From NCBI RefSeq assembly GCF_014649375.1, contig NZ_BMSX01000032.1, positions 1-64,000 of the forward strand: a DNA stretch of 64,000 nt, in the 5' to 3' direction. Below are positions 1 to 8,310 of this stretch, one piece after another (the stretch's first letter is position 1; every line of letters begins with the position of its first letter). A program made the translations under genes and the position numbers. The notes under the pieces were generated by a model. It was not told the DNA's origin and searched no databases. It saw nothing but the letters and a program-made list of their open reading frames with translations. This DNA comes from Streptomyces aurantiogriseus (GTDB taxonomy: Bacteria; Actinomycetota; Actinomycetes; Streptomycetales; Streptomycetaceae).

Positions 1-45
1 TGCCCCACCTGCCACCGCGACATACCCACCCCAATGCGAACCTGA
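1..45 (+). CDS. Possible 3' end of a truncated upstream gene
   Basis: Frame 1 is open from the window edge to a TGA and would end in CPTCHRDIPTPMRT. The C-x-x-C-H pattern could be the end of a zinc-ribbon protein, but 14 residues cannot establish that. Nothing else in the first 86 bases looks coding. Confidence 0.25.
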   Translation, partial: CPTCHRDIPTPMRT

Positions 46-86
46 CCAAGCCCTACTAGTGCGGGTGCAAGGAACCCGGAGGGATC

Positions 87-440
87 TCAGGAAGCCGCCG
101 GATCCTGGAGCAGCCCCACCAGGTTCCCGTCCGTGTCCTTCACGAAGGCGATCAGCCTGCCGCCGCCGACGTCCTGCACGTCCTGCAGCACCTCCGCCCC
201 GGCTTCCAGCAGAGCCGCCAGCCGCGCCCGGATGTCGTCCACGTGCCAGTACGGGACCGGCCCGGTCATGCCCTTGGCGTGCCCGTTCGGGTCGAGCCCC
301 ACGTCCTGGCCTGCGGCCCTGAAGCCGACGTAGTAGGGCTCGTCGGCGTACGGCTCCACCGCCAGCAACGCGCTGAACAGGGCCTTCGCCCCGTCGAGGT
401 CCTTGACGGGGTAGATGATCGTCTGCAGTCCGGTGGTCAT
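87..440 (-). CDS. VOC (glyoxalase/bleomycin-resistance fold) protein
   Basis: A 117-residue single-domain VOC protein. The N-terminus (TTGLQTIIYPVKDLDGAKAL) and the C-terminal strand ending in DTDGNLVGLLQDP are typical of the family, which binds small molecules or performs metal-dependent chemistry; the substrate is not deducible. The open frame extends upstream to 665, but that part is antisense to the MerR gene, so the ATG at 440 was chosen, with GAGGAGGACGCG just before it. It is cotranscribed with, or just downstream of, the MerR gene on the same strand and is probably under its control (inference). Confidence 0.85.
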   Translation of the reverse strand: MTTGLQTIIYPVKDLDGAKALFSALLAVEPYADEPYYVGFRAAGQDVGLDPNGHAKGMTGPVPYWHVDDIRARLAALLEAGAEVLQDVQDVGGGRLIAFVKDTDGNLVGLLQDPAAS

Positions 441-480
441 CGCGTCCTCCTCGGTGAGATGCCGTTCGGTGGTTCTCACG

Positions 481-912
481 CTAGGCCGGGGGAGGCACGG
501 ACCGCTTCTTCGATCCTGACCGGTTGCCGAGCACGGGCCGGAAGTGCGGGCACGCGGCCAGGTCCTCCTGCGCGCAGCCCAGAGCACACTCGACCAGGTC
601 GAGAGACGCCTGCGCCGCGGCGATCCGGGCCCGCAGCGTCTCGGCCTCCCGCCGCAGCACCGCACGACGCACCCCGGGGCTTCCCGCGGTCAGGGTGCGG
701 ATCGCCTCCAGGGACAGCCCCGCCTCCTTGCCGCGCAGCACCACCGCGACGCGGACCACGTCGGCGGCCCCGTAGCGTCGGCGACCGGCCGCGTCGCGCT
801 CCGGGGCCAGCAGACCCACCGACTCCCAGTGCCGCAGCACATGCGGAGCCAGCCCGAACCGCTCCGCGAGCGCGCCGATTCCCAGCGTCTCGCTCTGCTC
901 GCTTGACCTCAT
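481..912 (-). CDS. MerR-family transcriptional regulator
   Basis: A 143-residue protein with a winged-helix MerR domain at residues 10-80 (GALAERFGLAPHVLRHWE, then a GRRRY wing). A dimerisation coiled coil at about residues 85-125 is rich in Arg/Ala/Glu, and a short tail contains C-A-x-C (QEDLAACPHF). The cysteines could sense metal or redox state, but that is inference. The start at 912 (MRSSEQSE) is preferred over upstream in-frame ATGs because those lie inside the divergent methyltransferase. Only 28 bp separate the two starts, so one operator could serve both. Confidence 0.88.
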   Translation of the reverse strand: MRSSEQSETLGIGALAERFGLAPHVLRHWESVGLLAPERDAAGRRRYGAADVVRVAVVLRGKEAGLSLEAIRTLTAGSPGVRRAVLRREAETLRARIAAAQASLDLVECALGCAQEDLAACPHFRPVLGNRSGSKKRSVPPPA

Positions 913-927
913 GTCGACATTAAGTCG
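906..927. promoter_or_regulatory. Palindrome at the merR/methyltransferase divergent start
   Basis: ATGTCGACAT (911-920) is a perfect 10-bp palindrome, flanked by a -35-like TTGACC at 903-908. It overlaps the MerR start codon and lies just upstream of the divergent gene. MerR proteins usually bind dyads between -35 and -10 elements of a divergent or autogenous promoter, so this is the natural candidate operator; no clear -10 was found. Confidence 0.4.
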
Positions 928-940
928 CAGCCTGACAGCC

Positions 941-1693
941 ATGACCAAGGAACAGCCCCACACCGACGCCCTGATCGCCCGCCTCGACGCCGCGGACCGG
1001 TTGCCCGGAGCCGGCGAACTGCGCGCGTACTCCTACGACTTGATGGTCCCGGCCGGTTCGGTCGTGGACGTCGGCTGCGGTGCCGGGCGGGCCGTCGCCG
1101 AGCTGACCGGCCGGGGCGTCGCCGCCGTGGGAGTCGATGCCGACGAGCGCATGATCGCGATCGCCCGTGCCCGATGGCCGCACGCCGACTTCCGGGTCGC
1201 CGACGCCTGCGCCCTCCCGTTGCCGGACCACTCCACGCAGGCCTACCGCGCGGACAAGGTGTTCCATGAGCTCGCCGAGCCCGAGCGGGCGTTGGCGGAG
1301 GCGCGCCGCGTGCTCGCCCCGGGGGGACGCGCCGTGCTGGTGGGCCAGGACTGGGACACCGTGGTCGTCGACTCCGACGACCCCGCTCTGACCCGCACCC
1401 TGGTGCATGCCCGCGCCGATCTGGTCACCGCTCCCCGGGCGGCCCGCGCCCACCGCACCCTGCTCCTGGAGGCGGGATTCCGGGACGTGACCGTCGACGT
1501 CCGTACGACCGTCCTCACCGGCCCGGCGGCACTGCCCTTCCTGGCCGGCCTCGCCGAGGCGGTGTGCGCCGCGGGCGCGGTGACGCGCGAGCGCGCCGCC
1601 GGCTGGGTCGCCGGTCAGCGCGCTCGCGCGGCGAAGGACAGATTGTTCGTGGCCGTTCCGATGTTCGTGGCGTCCGCCACGAGCCGGTCCTGA
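941..1693 (+). CDS. Class I SAM-dependent methyltransferase
   Basis: A 250-residue protein with a Rossmann methyltransferase fold. Motif I, VVDVGCGAGR, is at residues 41-50, an acidic ribose-binding strand follows (GVDADERM), and motif IV/post-I reads DACALPLPDHS. The C-terminal half has the RRVLAPGGRAVLVGQD strand-turn common to UbiE/MenG-like enzymes. The acceptor is unknown. An in-frame ATG at 911 would overlap the MerR start, so 941 is more likely. The MerR regulator diverges from it and may control it. Confidence 0.82.
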   Translation: MTKEQPHTDALIARLDAADRLPGAGELRAYSYDLMVPAGSVVDVGCGAGRAVAELTGRGVAAVGVDADERMIAIARARWPHADFRVADACALPLPDHSTQAYRADKVFHELAEPERALAEARRVLAPGGRAVLVGQDWDTVVVDSDDPALTRTLVHARADLVTAPRAARAHRTLLLEAGFRDVTVDVRTTVLTGPAALPFLAGLAEAVCAAGAVTRERAAGWVAGQRARAAKDRLFVAVPMFVASATSRS

Positions 1694-1697
1694 GCCG

Positions 1698-2735
1698 TCA
1701 GGTCGACTCGCGCCGCACGAGTTCCGTCGGCAGGATCACCGCCGCCGGGTCCTCGCCGCCGATCTGGGCCAGCAGGACCCGGACCATCTCGTTGCTGATG
1801 CGGTCGTAGGGCTGGCGGATGGTGGTGAGGGCGGGGGTGGACTCCGTCGCCGCGCTGGAGTCGTCGAAGCCGCCGACGGACACGTCCTCGGGGACCCGGC
1901 GGCCGGCCCGGCGCAGCGCCGTCAGGGCGCCCTGTGCCATCAGGTCGGAGGCGACGAACACCGCGTCCATGTCCGGGGCCTGGGACAGCAGCCGCTCGGC
2001 GCCCGCCTCGCCGCTGGCCCGGCTGTAGTCGCCGGAGACGATGAGCCGCTCGTCGATCTCGACGCCCGCCTCGGTGAGGACCTCCTTGTAACCGGCGAGG
2101 CGGTCGACACCGCCCGGGGAGTCCAGTGGACCGGTCACGACACCGATACGGCGGCGGCCCAGCGACAGCAGATGGCGCACCATGTCACGGGCGCCGTCCC
2201 GGTCGTCCGCGGCCACGTAACTCACCTTGGAGCCGAGTCCCATGGGCTTGCCGCACTGGACCAGGGGCACCCCGGCCTCGCGCAGTTCCTCGGCGACCGG
2301 ATCAGCGGAGTGGCTGGACACCAGCAGCACACCGTCGACGTGGCCCGCCGTGATGTAGCGCGTTATCCGGCGCCGCTCGTCCTCCGTGCCGGCCAGCATC
2401 AGGAGCAGCGGGATGTCGTGCGCGGCCAGCGCCTGGGTGCAACATCGCAACAGGACGTTGAAGTTGGGGTCCTCGAAGAGCTTCTCCTGCGGTTCGGTGA
2501 GCAGGAAGCCGATCGAGTCCGAACGCCCGGTGATGAGCGAACGGGCGTGCCGGTTGACGACGTAACCCGTCTTGCGGATCGCGGCGTTGACCGCCTCCTG
2601 GGCGGCGGGGCTGACGTAGTGGCCGCCGTTGAGCACGCGCGAGACGGTGCCTCGTGAGACCCCTGCCTCGCGCGCCACGTCGTGGATCGTCGGCGGTTTG
2701 CGCCGGCCCCCCGCACCACCATTGCTCATGGTCAT
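1698..2735 (-). CDS. LacI-family repressor of the galactan locus (GanR/CebR-like)
   Basis: A 345-residue protein with an N-terminal LacI helix-turn-helix at residues 16-38 (TIHDVAREAGVSRGTVSRVL) and a periplasmic-binding-protein-like effector domain (GVVTGPLDSPGGVDRLAGYK, SVGGFDDSS, TTIRQPYD). The ATG overlaps the permease stop as ATGA, so it is the last gene of a four-gene operon and translationally coupled. The divergent GH42/GH53 genes make a galacto-oligosaccharide the likely inducer (inference). Its likely operator is the palindrome at 6035-6050. Confidence 0.9.
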   Translation of the reverse strand: MTMSNGGAGGRRKPPTIHDVAREAGVSRGTVSRVLNGGHYVSPAAQEAVNAAIRKTGYVVNRHARSLITGRSDSIGFLLTEPQEKLFEDPNFNVLLRCCTQALAAHDIPLLLMLAGTEDERRRITRYITAGHVDGVLLVSSHSADPVAEELREAGVPLVQCGKPMGLGSKVSYVAADDRDGARDMVRHLLSLGRRRIGVVTGPLDSPGGVDRLAGYKEVLTEAGVEIDERLIVSGDYSRASGEAGAERLLSQAPDMDAVFVASDLMAQGALTALRRAGRRVPEDVSVGGFDDSSAATESTPALTTIRQPYDRISNEMVRVLLAQIGGEDPAAVILPTELVRREST

Positions 2736-3637
2736 GACTTTACGGCTCCGGACAGCAGATCCAGACTCCAGAACCGCTGAATGACCAGGAACAGCGCCAC
2801 CAGTGGGATCACCGCGAGGAACGCGCCGGTGATCACCAGCGTGTACAGCGCCGGGGTGTTGGCGCCCTGCTCCAGAAGCGTGTGCAGGCCGAGCGTGATC
2901 GGGAACTTCTCGTCGTCGCTGAGCATGATGTACGGCAGCAGGAAGTTGTTCCACACGGCCACGAACTGGAACAGGAACACCGTCACCAGCCCGGGGACCA
3001 TCATCGGCAGCGCGATGCGGGTGAAGATCCGCCACTCGCTCGCCCCGTCCATCCGGCCGGCCTCCACCACGTCACCGGGGACGGCCGCGGCCGCGTAGAT
3101 GCGCGAGAGGTAGACGCCGTACGGGGAGAGGACCTGCGGCAGCAGCACGGACCAGTAGGAGTCCGTGAGGTCCGCCTTCGCCAGCAGCAGGTACTGCGGG
3201 ACGGCGAGGATGATCGGCGGCATCAGCACGCCCGCGAGCAGGACGTTGAAGATCGTCTCGCGGCCGCGGAAGCGGTACGTCGCCAGCGCGTAGCCGCTGA
3301 ACGCGGACACGCACGTCGACAGCAGGGCGCCGAGGCCGGCGTAGAAGGCGGAGTTGCTCATCCACTTCCAGTAGACGCCGTCGCGGTACGCGTTGAGGTC
3401 GCTGATGTTGTCGGCGAAGCCGGTGCCCGGCAGGAAGGTGAACGTGGAGAACAGCTCGCGGCCGGACTTGGTGGACGCGATCACCACCCACGCCACCGGC
3501 AGCAGGCAGTAGACCGCGCCGAGCAGCAGCGTGATCGTCGGAACGAGCGCGATGCGGCTGCGCAGCGGCGGGCGGTTCTGGGCTGCGCCGGTGGCGCCGG
3601 CCGCCGAGGGGACCTTCTGAACGGCAAGAGAACTCAT
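2732..3637 (-). CDS. ABC sugar permease, MalG/GanQ type
   Basis: A 301-residue inner-membrane subunit with six predicted membrane segments. The EAA cytoplasmic loop for the ATPase reads EAGRMDGASEWRIFTRIALP, as in CUT1 sugar importers. The ATG overlaps the preceding permease stop (ATGA). No ATPase gene is present in the window; Streptomyces CUT1 importers typically share a single MsiK ATPase encoded elsewhere. Confidence 0.92.
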   Translation of the reverse strand: MSSLAVQKVPSAAGATGAAQNRPPLRSRIALVPTITLLLGAVYCLLPVAWVVIASTKSGRELFSTFTFLPGTGFADNISDLNAYRDGVYWKWMSNSAFYAGLGALLSTCVSAFSGYALATYRFRGRETIFNVLLAGVLMPPIILAVPQYLLLAKADLTDSYWSVLLPQVLSPYGVYLSRIYAAAAVPGDVVEAGRMDGASEWRIFTRIALPMMVPGLVTVFLFQFVAVWNNFLLPYIMLSDDEKFPITLGLHTLLEQGANTPALYTLVITGAFLAVIPLVALFLVIQRFWSLDLLSGAVKS

Positions 3638-4611
3638 CCTGCTGCCTCCTGCTTGTTGCGACGGTTCGTGGCCCGCAGGAACCCGAAGGACAGCAGCAGG
3701 GTGACGAACGCGATGATCACGGCCTGGGCGGCCGCCGCGTAGATGTCACCCGTGCCGAACGCGTCCCGGTACACCTTCATCAGCGGACTCCAGGTCGTGG
3801 ACACGGAGTTGGTGAGCGGCTTCAGGGTGGTCGGCTCGCTGAACACCTGGAGCGTGGCGATGATCGAGAAGAAGAAGGTCAGCACCAGCGAGGGCGCCAC
3901 CATCGGGATCTTGATCTTCAGGGCGATCTGCAGCGGGGTCGCGCCGTCCAGCTTCGCCGCCTCGTACACCTCGGCCGGGATGGCCTGCAGCGAGGTGTAG
4001 ATGACGATCATGTTGAAGCCGGTGCCGCCCCAGATCGCGATGTTCGACAGGGCGAGGTAGAGCGGACCGCCGTCCAGCAGGTCCGGCTGCGGCAGGCCCA
4101 GCTTGTCGAGCACGAAGTAGAAGGGGCTGACGTCAGGCAGGTACAGGAAGCCCCACAGCAGCGCCGCCACGACACCCGGGATGGCGTACGGCAGGAAGAT
4201 CGCGAGCCGGGCGAACGGGGCGAGCCGCACCTTCTCGGCGTCGAGCATCAGCGCGAACAGCAGGGCGAGGCCCAGCATCACCGGGACGACGATGCAGCCG
4301 TAGCCCAGCACGCGCAGCGCGCTGTCCAGCAGCTCGCTGTCGGTGATGGCGGCGGTGTAGTTCTCCAGGCCGGCCCAGACCTCCTTGCGGGCGCCGGCGC
4401 CCAGGCCGAGCCCGGAGACCTTCACCTTGTGGAAGCTGAGCCAGACCGCGTACCCGATGGGCAGCGCGAAGAACAGGGCGAAGAGGATCGTGGCGGGAAC
4501 AAGGAAGAAGTAGGGGGCGCTTCGCGCTCGTTTGAGGGTGGTGGTGGGAGACGGGAGGGCGTACGGGGCCCCCTTGACCCCGTACGACTTCCGGCGTGCT
4601 GCGGTTTTCAC
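3634..4611 (-). CDS. ABC sugar permease, MalF/GanP type
   Basis: A 325-residue subunit with a basic N-terminal tail of about 30 residues and six or more hydrophobic segments. Its EAA loop is EAAKLDGATPLQIALKIKIP. It starts at GTG, overlapping the binding-protein stop (GTGA), and heterodimerises with the downstream permease. Order and context match the ganSPQ importer of Bacillus, so the cargo is probably galactotriose/galactotetraose from GH53 action (inference). Confidence 0.92.
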   Translation of the reverse strand: MKTAARRKSYGVKGAPYALPSPTTTLKRARSAPYFFLVPATILFALFFALPIGYAVWLSFHKVKVSGLGLGAGARKEVWAGLENYTAAITDSELLDSALRVLGYGCIVVPVMLGLALLFALMLDAEKVRLAPFARLAIFLPYAIPGVVAALLWGFLYLPDVSPFYFVLDKLGLPQPDLLDGGPLYLALSNIAIWGGTGFNMIVIYTSLQAIPAEVYEAAKLDGATPLQIALKIKIPMVAPSLVLTFFFSIIATLQVFSEPTTLKPLTNSVSTTWSPLMKVYRDAFGTGDIYAAAAQAVIIAFVTLLLSFGFLRATNRRNKQEAAG

Positions 4612-5936
4612 TCCGAGACCTCGAAGCCCTGCTTCTTCATGTCGGCGACCGTGTCCGCCTGCATCTCGTCCAGGGCGACGGTGAAGTCCGACTTGTTCTT
4701 CGCGGCGGCGCCGAACGCGTCCTTGAAGGTCGTGTACGCGACGTTCACGTTCGGGCCCCAGGCGGAGGGAGCCGTGGTCTTCGCGATGTCGGCGGCCTCG
4801 TTGTAGAAGTCCGGCTGGTTCGAGAAGAAGGCCGGCGGGGCGGTGAAGGCGCCGCTGAGCTGGGCGGAGGAGGAGGCCGGGTAGATGCCGCCCTCCTTGG
4901 CCAGCGCGTTGAGGGCGTCACCGTCGGTGTTCAGCCAGGCGGCGAACTTGGCGGCGGCTTCCTTGTGCTTGGAGTCCGTGGTGACAGCGGTGGAGGAGCC
5001 GCCCCAGCTGCCGGTGACGTTGTCGCTCTGCGACCACTGGGGGAGCGGGGCCATGGCCCACTTGCCCTCGGTGTCGGGCGCGGCGGTGGTCAGGGTGCCC
5101 GGCGCCCACACGGCGGAGACCCAGGCGATCTGCTTGCCTGTGTTGAGCGCCTTGTTCCAGGCCGGGGTGTACATCGGCTGGTTGTCGATGGCGCCCTCCT
5201 TGACGAGGCCGCCCCAGAACTCGGCGACCTTCTTGGTGGCCGCGTCGTTGATGCCGACCTGCCACTTGTCGCCGGAGGTCGTCCACCACTTGGCGCCGGC
5301 CTGCTGGGCGAGGCCCGCGAAGAGACCGGAGTCGTTGGCGGAGAAGGTGGTGAGGTCCAGGTCGGGGGCCTTCTTCTTCAGCGCGCGGGCTGTCTGAGCG
5401 AACTGCTCCCAGGTCGCCGGCACCGTCAGGCCGTACTTCTTGAAGAGGTCCTCGCGGTAGTAGAACATCATCGGGCCGATGTCCTGCGGCACCGCGTAGA
5501 CCGCGTCCGTGCCCAGTGTCGTCTGCTGCCAGACGCCGTCGGCGAACTTGCTCTTCGCGTCGCCGACGTTCTTCGCTATGTCCGCGAGCGCGTCATTGCT
5601 GACCAGCGTCGGCAGCGCCTGGTACTCGGCCTGCACCAGGTCCGGGGCCTTGCCCGCCTTGTGCGCGGTGAGGATCTTGGTGACCAGCGTGTCGCCGGAC
5701 GCCTGCTTCTTCACCGTGACCGTGATCTGGTCCTTCTTCCCCGGCCCCTTGTTCCACAGGTCCACGACCTTGTCCATGCCGGGCGTCCAGGTCCAGTACG
5801 TGAGCGAGACCGGCCCCGACTGGGCCTCGCTGTCCTCGTCGGACGAGCCACAAGCGGCGAGGGCGGTGCCGCCGAGCGTGACGGCGACAACGGTGGCTGT
5901 GACTCTCGAGAGCCGACGGCGCTTCGCGTTGGGCAT
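4608..5936 (-). CDS. Extracellular solute-binding lipoprotein of the sugar ABC importer
   Basis: A 442-residue family 1 (CUT1) binding protein. It has a basic n-region, a hydrophobic core and the lipobox LAAC with the lipidated cysteine at residue 29, then the mature fold (VSLTYWTWTPGMDKVVDLWN; SWGGSSTAVTTDSKHKEAA). The start at 5936 carries a GGGGAG ribosome site; the longer frame to 6029 has no signal sequence and crosses the leader. It is the first gene of the minus-strand operon and the most likely determinant of ligand specificity. Confidence 0.93.
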   Translation of the reverse strand: MPNAKRRRLSRVTATVVAVTLGGTALAACGSSDEDSEAQSGPVSLTYWTWTPGMDKVVDLWNKGPGKKDQITVTVKKQASGDTLVTKILTAHKAGKAPDLVQAEYQALPTLVSNDALADIAKNVGDAKSKFADGVWQQTTLGTDAVYAVPQDIGPMMFYYREDLFKKYGLTVPATWEQFAQTARALKKKAPDLDLTTFSANDSGLFAGLAQQAGAKWWTTSGDKWQVGINDAATKKVAEFWGGLVKEGAIDNQPMYTPAWNKALNTGKQIAWVSAVWAPGTLTTAAPDTEGKWAMAPLPQWSQSDNVTGSWGGSSTAVTTDSKHKEAAAKFAAWLNTDGDALNALAKEGGIYPASSSAQLSGAFTAPPAFFSNQPDFYNEAADIAKTTAPSAWGPNVNVAYTTFKDAFGAAAKNKSDFTVALDEMQADTVADMKKQGFEVSE

Positions 5937-6034
5937 GGATTTCTCCCCTGACCTGGGTTCCCGCCTGCTGCGAGAACCTGCCATGCGATCACACGACCGG
6001 GGTCCCCGCCCGTCGCGAGGCCCTGTCATGCTGT

Positions 6035-6050
6035 CTGTGAGCGTTCACAG
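6035..6050. promoter_or_regulatory. LacI-family operator, CTGTGA-GCGT-TCACAG
   Basis: Two perfect 6-bp arms flank a 4-bp GCGT centre, the size and CG-containing core expected of a LacI-family site. It overlaps the -10 and start region of the operon promoter, a position that would block transcription initiation. It lies 130 bp upstream of the divergent GH42 gene, so one site may control both directions. Confidence 0.72.
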
Positions 6051-6077
6051 TAGAGAAACATCCCGGACACTTGTCAA
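6049..6077 (-). promoter_or_regulatory. sigma-70-type promoter for the galactan importer operon
   Basis: On the minus strand TTGACA (6077-6072) is followed by a 17-nt spacer and TCTACT (6054-6049), a good housekeeping consensus. The LacI-type palindrome begins at the -10 element and continues downstream. A weaker plus-strand arrangement (TTGTCA at 6071 and TATGTT at 6096-6101) could drive the divergent galactosidase. Confidence 0.7.
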
Positions 6078-6164
6078 TGGTTGTTGCTGTGCGGTTATGT
6101 TGGGATCGCACCGCCGATCACGTGTGTGCACGTTCCCAAATGATCGACCAAACGGGAGAGATCC

Positions 6165-8186
6165 ATGCCGGAGACCACCCCCAGGGGCCTCACCAGGCTC
6201 GCCTTCGGTGGGGACTACAACCCCGAGCAGTGGCCGGAAAGTGTCTGGCACGAGGACGTCCGGCTGATGCGGGAGGCCGGCGTCACCATGGTGAGTGTCG
6301 GAATCTTCTCCTGGGCCCTTCTGGAGCCCTCGCCCGGGGTGTACGACTTCGGCTGGCTCGACCGGGTCATCGACCTGCTGCACGAGAACGGCATCCGCGT
6401 CGACCTGGGTACGCCCACCGTCTGCCCGCCCGTCTGGTTCTACCGCGAGCACCCCGAGGCGCTGCCCGTCACCGCCGACGGCGTGCGCCACGAGTTCGGC
6501 TCCCGTGCCGCGATCTGCCACAGCAACGCCGACTACCGCGCGGCGGCGGCCGGCATCACCACCCAGCTCGCCGAGCGCTACGGTGACCACCCCGCGCTCA
6601 CGATGTGGCATGTGCACAACGAGTACGGCGTCCCCGTCTCCGCCTGCTACTGCGACTCCTGCGCCGCCCACTTCCGCCGCTGGCTGGAGACGACGTACGG
6701 CACGGTCGGCGCCGTCAACGAGGCCTGGGGCACCGCCTTCTGGGGCCAGCGCTACGCGAGCTTCGAGGACATCAACCCGCCGCGCACCAGCCCGACCGTC
6801 GGCAACCCCGGCCAGGCGCTGGACTACAAGCGATTCGCCGACGCCACCATGCGCGAGAACTTCTGTGCGGAGCGGGACATCCTGCACCGCCTCTCACCCG
6901 GCGTCCCGGTGACCACCAACTTCATGACGGCCCTCAGCCAGTGCGACTCCGTCGACTACTGGGCCTGGGGCCGCGAGGTCGACCTCGTCACCAACGACCA
7001 CTACCTGATCACCGACGGCCGCCGCACCCACGTCAACCTCGCGATGGCCGCCGACCTCACCCGCTCCGTCGCGGGCGGCGCCCCCTGGGTCCTCCTGGAG
7101 CACTCCACCTCGGGCGTCAACTGGCAGCCCCGCAACCCCGCCAAGGCACCCGGGCAGATGGCCCGCAACTCCCTCGGCCACGTGGCGCGCGGCTCCGAGG
7201 GCGCCATGTTCTTCCAGTGGCGGCAGTCGAGGCGCGGCGCCGAGAAGTTCCACTCGGCGATGGTTCCGCACGGCGGCACCGACACGCGCGTGTGGCGCGA
7301 GGTCGTCGAACTCGGCGCCTCCCTCGACTCCCTCAGCACCATCCGGGGCACCCGCACCGAGGCCGACGTGGCCGTCCTGTGGGACTGGCACTCCTGGTGG
7401 GCGCAGAACCTCGCCTGGCGCCCCAGCGAGGACCACGACCCACGTGAGCGCGCCGATGCCTTCTACGAGGCCCTCTACGACCGCCACCTCACCGTCGACT
7501 TCGCCCACCCCGAGGCCGACCTCGCCAAGTACCCCCTGGTCGTGGTCCCCGCCCTGTACCTGATGACGGAGGCGGCCGGGAACAACCTCAAGGAGTACGT
7601 CGAGAACGGCGGCACCCTCGTCGTGTCGTTCTTCTCCGGCATCGTCGACGAGCACGACGCCGTCCACGAGGGCGCCTACCCGGGCGCGCTGCGCGACGTC
7701 CTCGGCCTGACCGTCGAGGAGTTCTCCCCGCTGCTCCCGGGCGAGAGCGTCCGCATCACCGGCCCGGACGGGTCCGAGCTCGGCGGGGACGTGTGGACCG
7801 AGTTCGTGGTGCCGCGCGGCGCCGACACCGTCTGGACCTACGCCGACGGCCTCACCGCCGGCCACCCCGCCGTCACCCGGCACCGCCTCGGCGAGGGCAC
7901 CGCCTGGTACGTCTCCACCCGCCTCGGCCACGAGGGCCTGGACGCCCTGCTCGGCTGGGCCGCCGAGGACGCGCGGCTGGCCCCGCGCGCCGACCTGCCG
8001 CGTGACGTCGAGGTCGTACGCCGCAGCGGGGAGACGGGCAGCTACCTGTTCGCGATCAACCACACCGGCACCGACACCAAGGTGCCGCTGGACACGCCCG
8101 GCACCGAGCTGCTGACGGGCGAACGCGCCGCCGGCCGCCTCGCGGTCCCGGCGGGAGCCGTCCGGGTCGTGCGCCTCGACGGCTGA
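6165..8186 (+). CDS. GH42 beta-galactosidase (intracellular)
   Basis: A 673-residue enzyme with GGDYNPEQWP at residues 15-24. The acid/base glutamate is in HNEYG (E153) and the nucleophile in LEHSTSG (E312). A GH42 metal site is formed by C118 and the C161/C163/C166 cluster (ACYCDSC). C-terminal trimerisation (about 390-600) and beta-sandwich domains follow. There is no signal peptide, so it would hydrolyse imported galacto-oligosaccharides in the cytoplasm. A GGGAGAG ribosome site precedes the ATG. It diverges from the importer operon and is followed by the GH53 gene. Confidence 0.94.
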   Translation: MPETTPRGLTRLAFGGDYNPEQWPESVWHEDVRLMREAGVTMVSVGIFSWALLEPSPGVYDFGWLDRVIDLLHENGIRVDLGTPTVCPPVWFYREHPEALPVTADGVRHEFGSRAAICHSNADYRAAAAGITTQLAERYGDHPALTMWHVHNEYGVPVSACYCDSCAAHFRRWLETTYGTVGAVNEAWGTAFWGQRYASFEDINPPRTSPTVGNPGQALDYKRFADATMRENFCAERDILHRLSPGVPVTTNFMTALSQCDSVDYWAWGREVDLVTNDHYLITDGRRTHVNLAMAADLTRSVAGGAPWVLLEHSTSGVNWQPRNPAKAPGQMARNSLGHVARGSEGAMFFQWRQSRRGAEKFHSAMVPHGGTDTRVWREVVELGASLDSLSTIRGTRTEADVAVLWDWHSWWAQNLAWRPSEDHDPRERADAFYEALYDRHLTVDFAHPEADLAKYPLVVVPALYLMTEAAGNNLKEYVENGGTLVVSFFSGIVDEHDAVHEGAYPGALRDVLGLTVEEFSPLLPGESVRITGPDGSELGGDVWTEFVVPRGADTVWTYADGLTAGHPAVTRHRLGEGTAWYVSTRLGHEGLDALLGWAAEDARLAPRADLPRDVEVVRRSGETGSYLFAINHTGTDTKVPLDTPGTELLTGERAAGRLAVPAGAVRVVRLDG

Positions 8187-8193
8187 GCCGACT

Positions 8194-8234
8194 CCCCCTC
8201 CGCCCGTGGAGCCGCGAGCCGCGGGCGGAGGGGG
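8194..8234 (+). terminator. Strong 13-bp stem-loop between GH42 and GH53
   Basis: CCCCCTCCGCCCG (8194-8206) pairs perfectly with CGGGCGGAGGGGG (8222-8234) around a 15-nt loop. No T-tract follows. It may attenuate read-through into GH53 or stabilise the GH42 message. Confidence 0.6.
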
Positions 8235-8310
8235 CCCCTCACGGGCCCCTCCCGGGCCCTCACGCCGAGGGAACCCCACCCCCATCACGTCGAAGGGACG
8301 ACGGACGACG

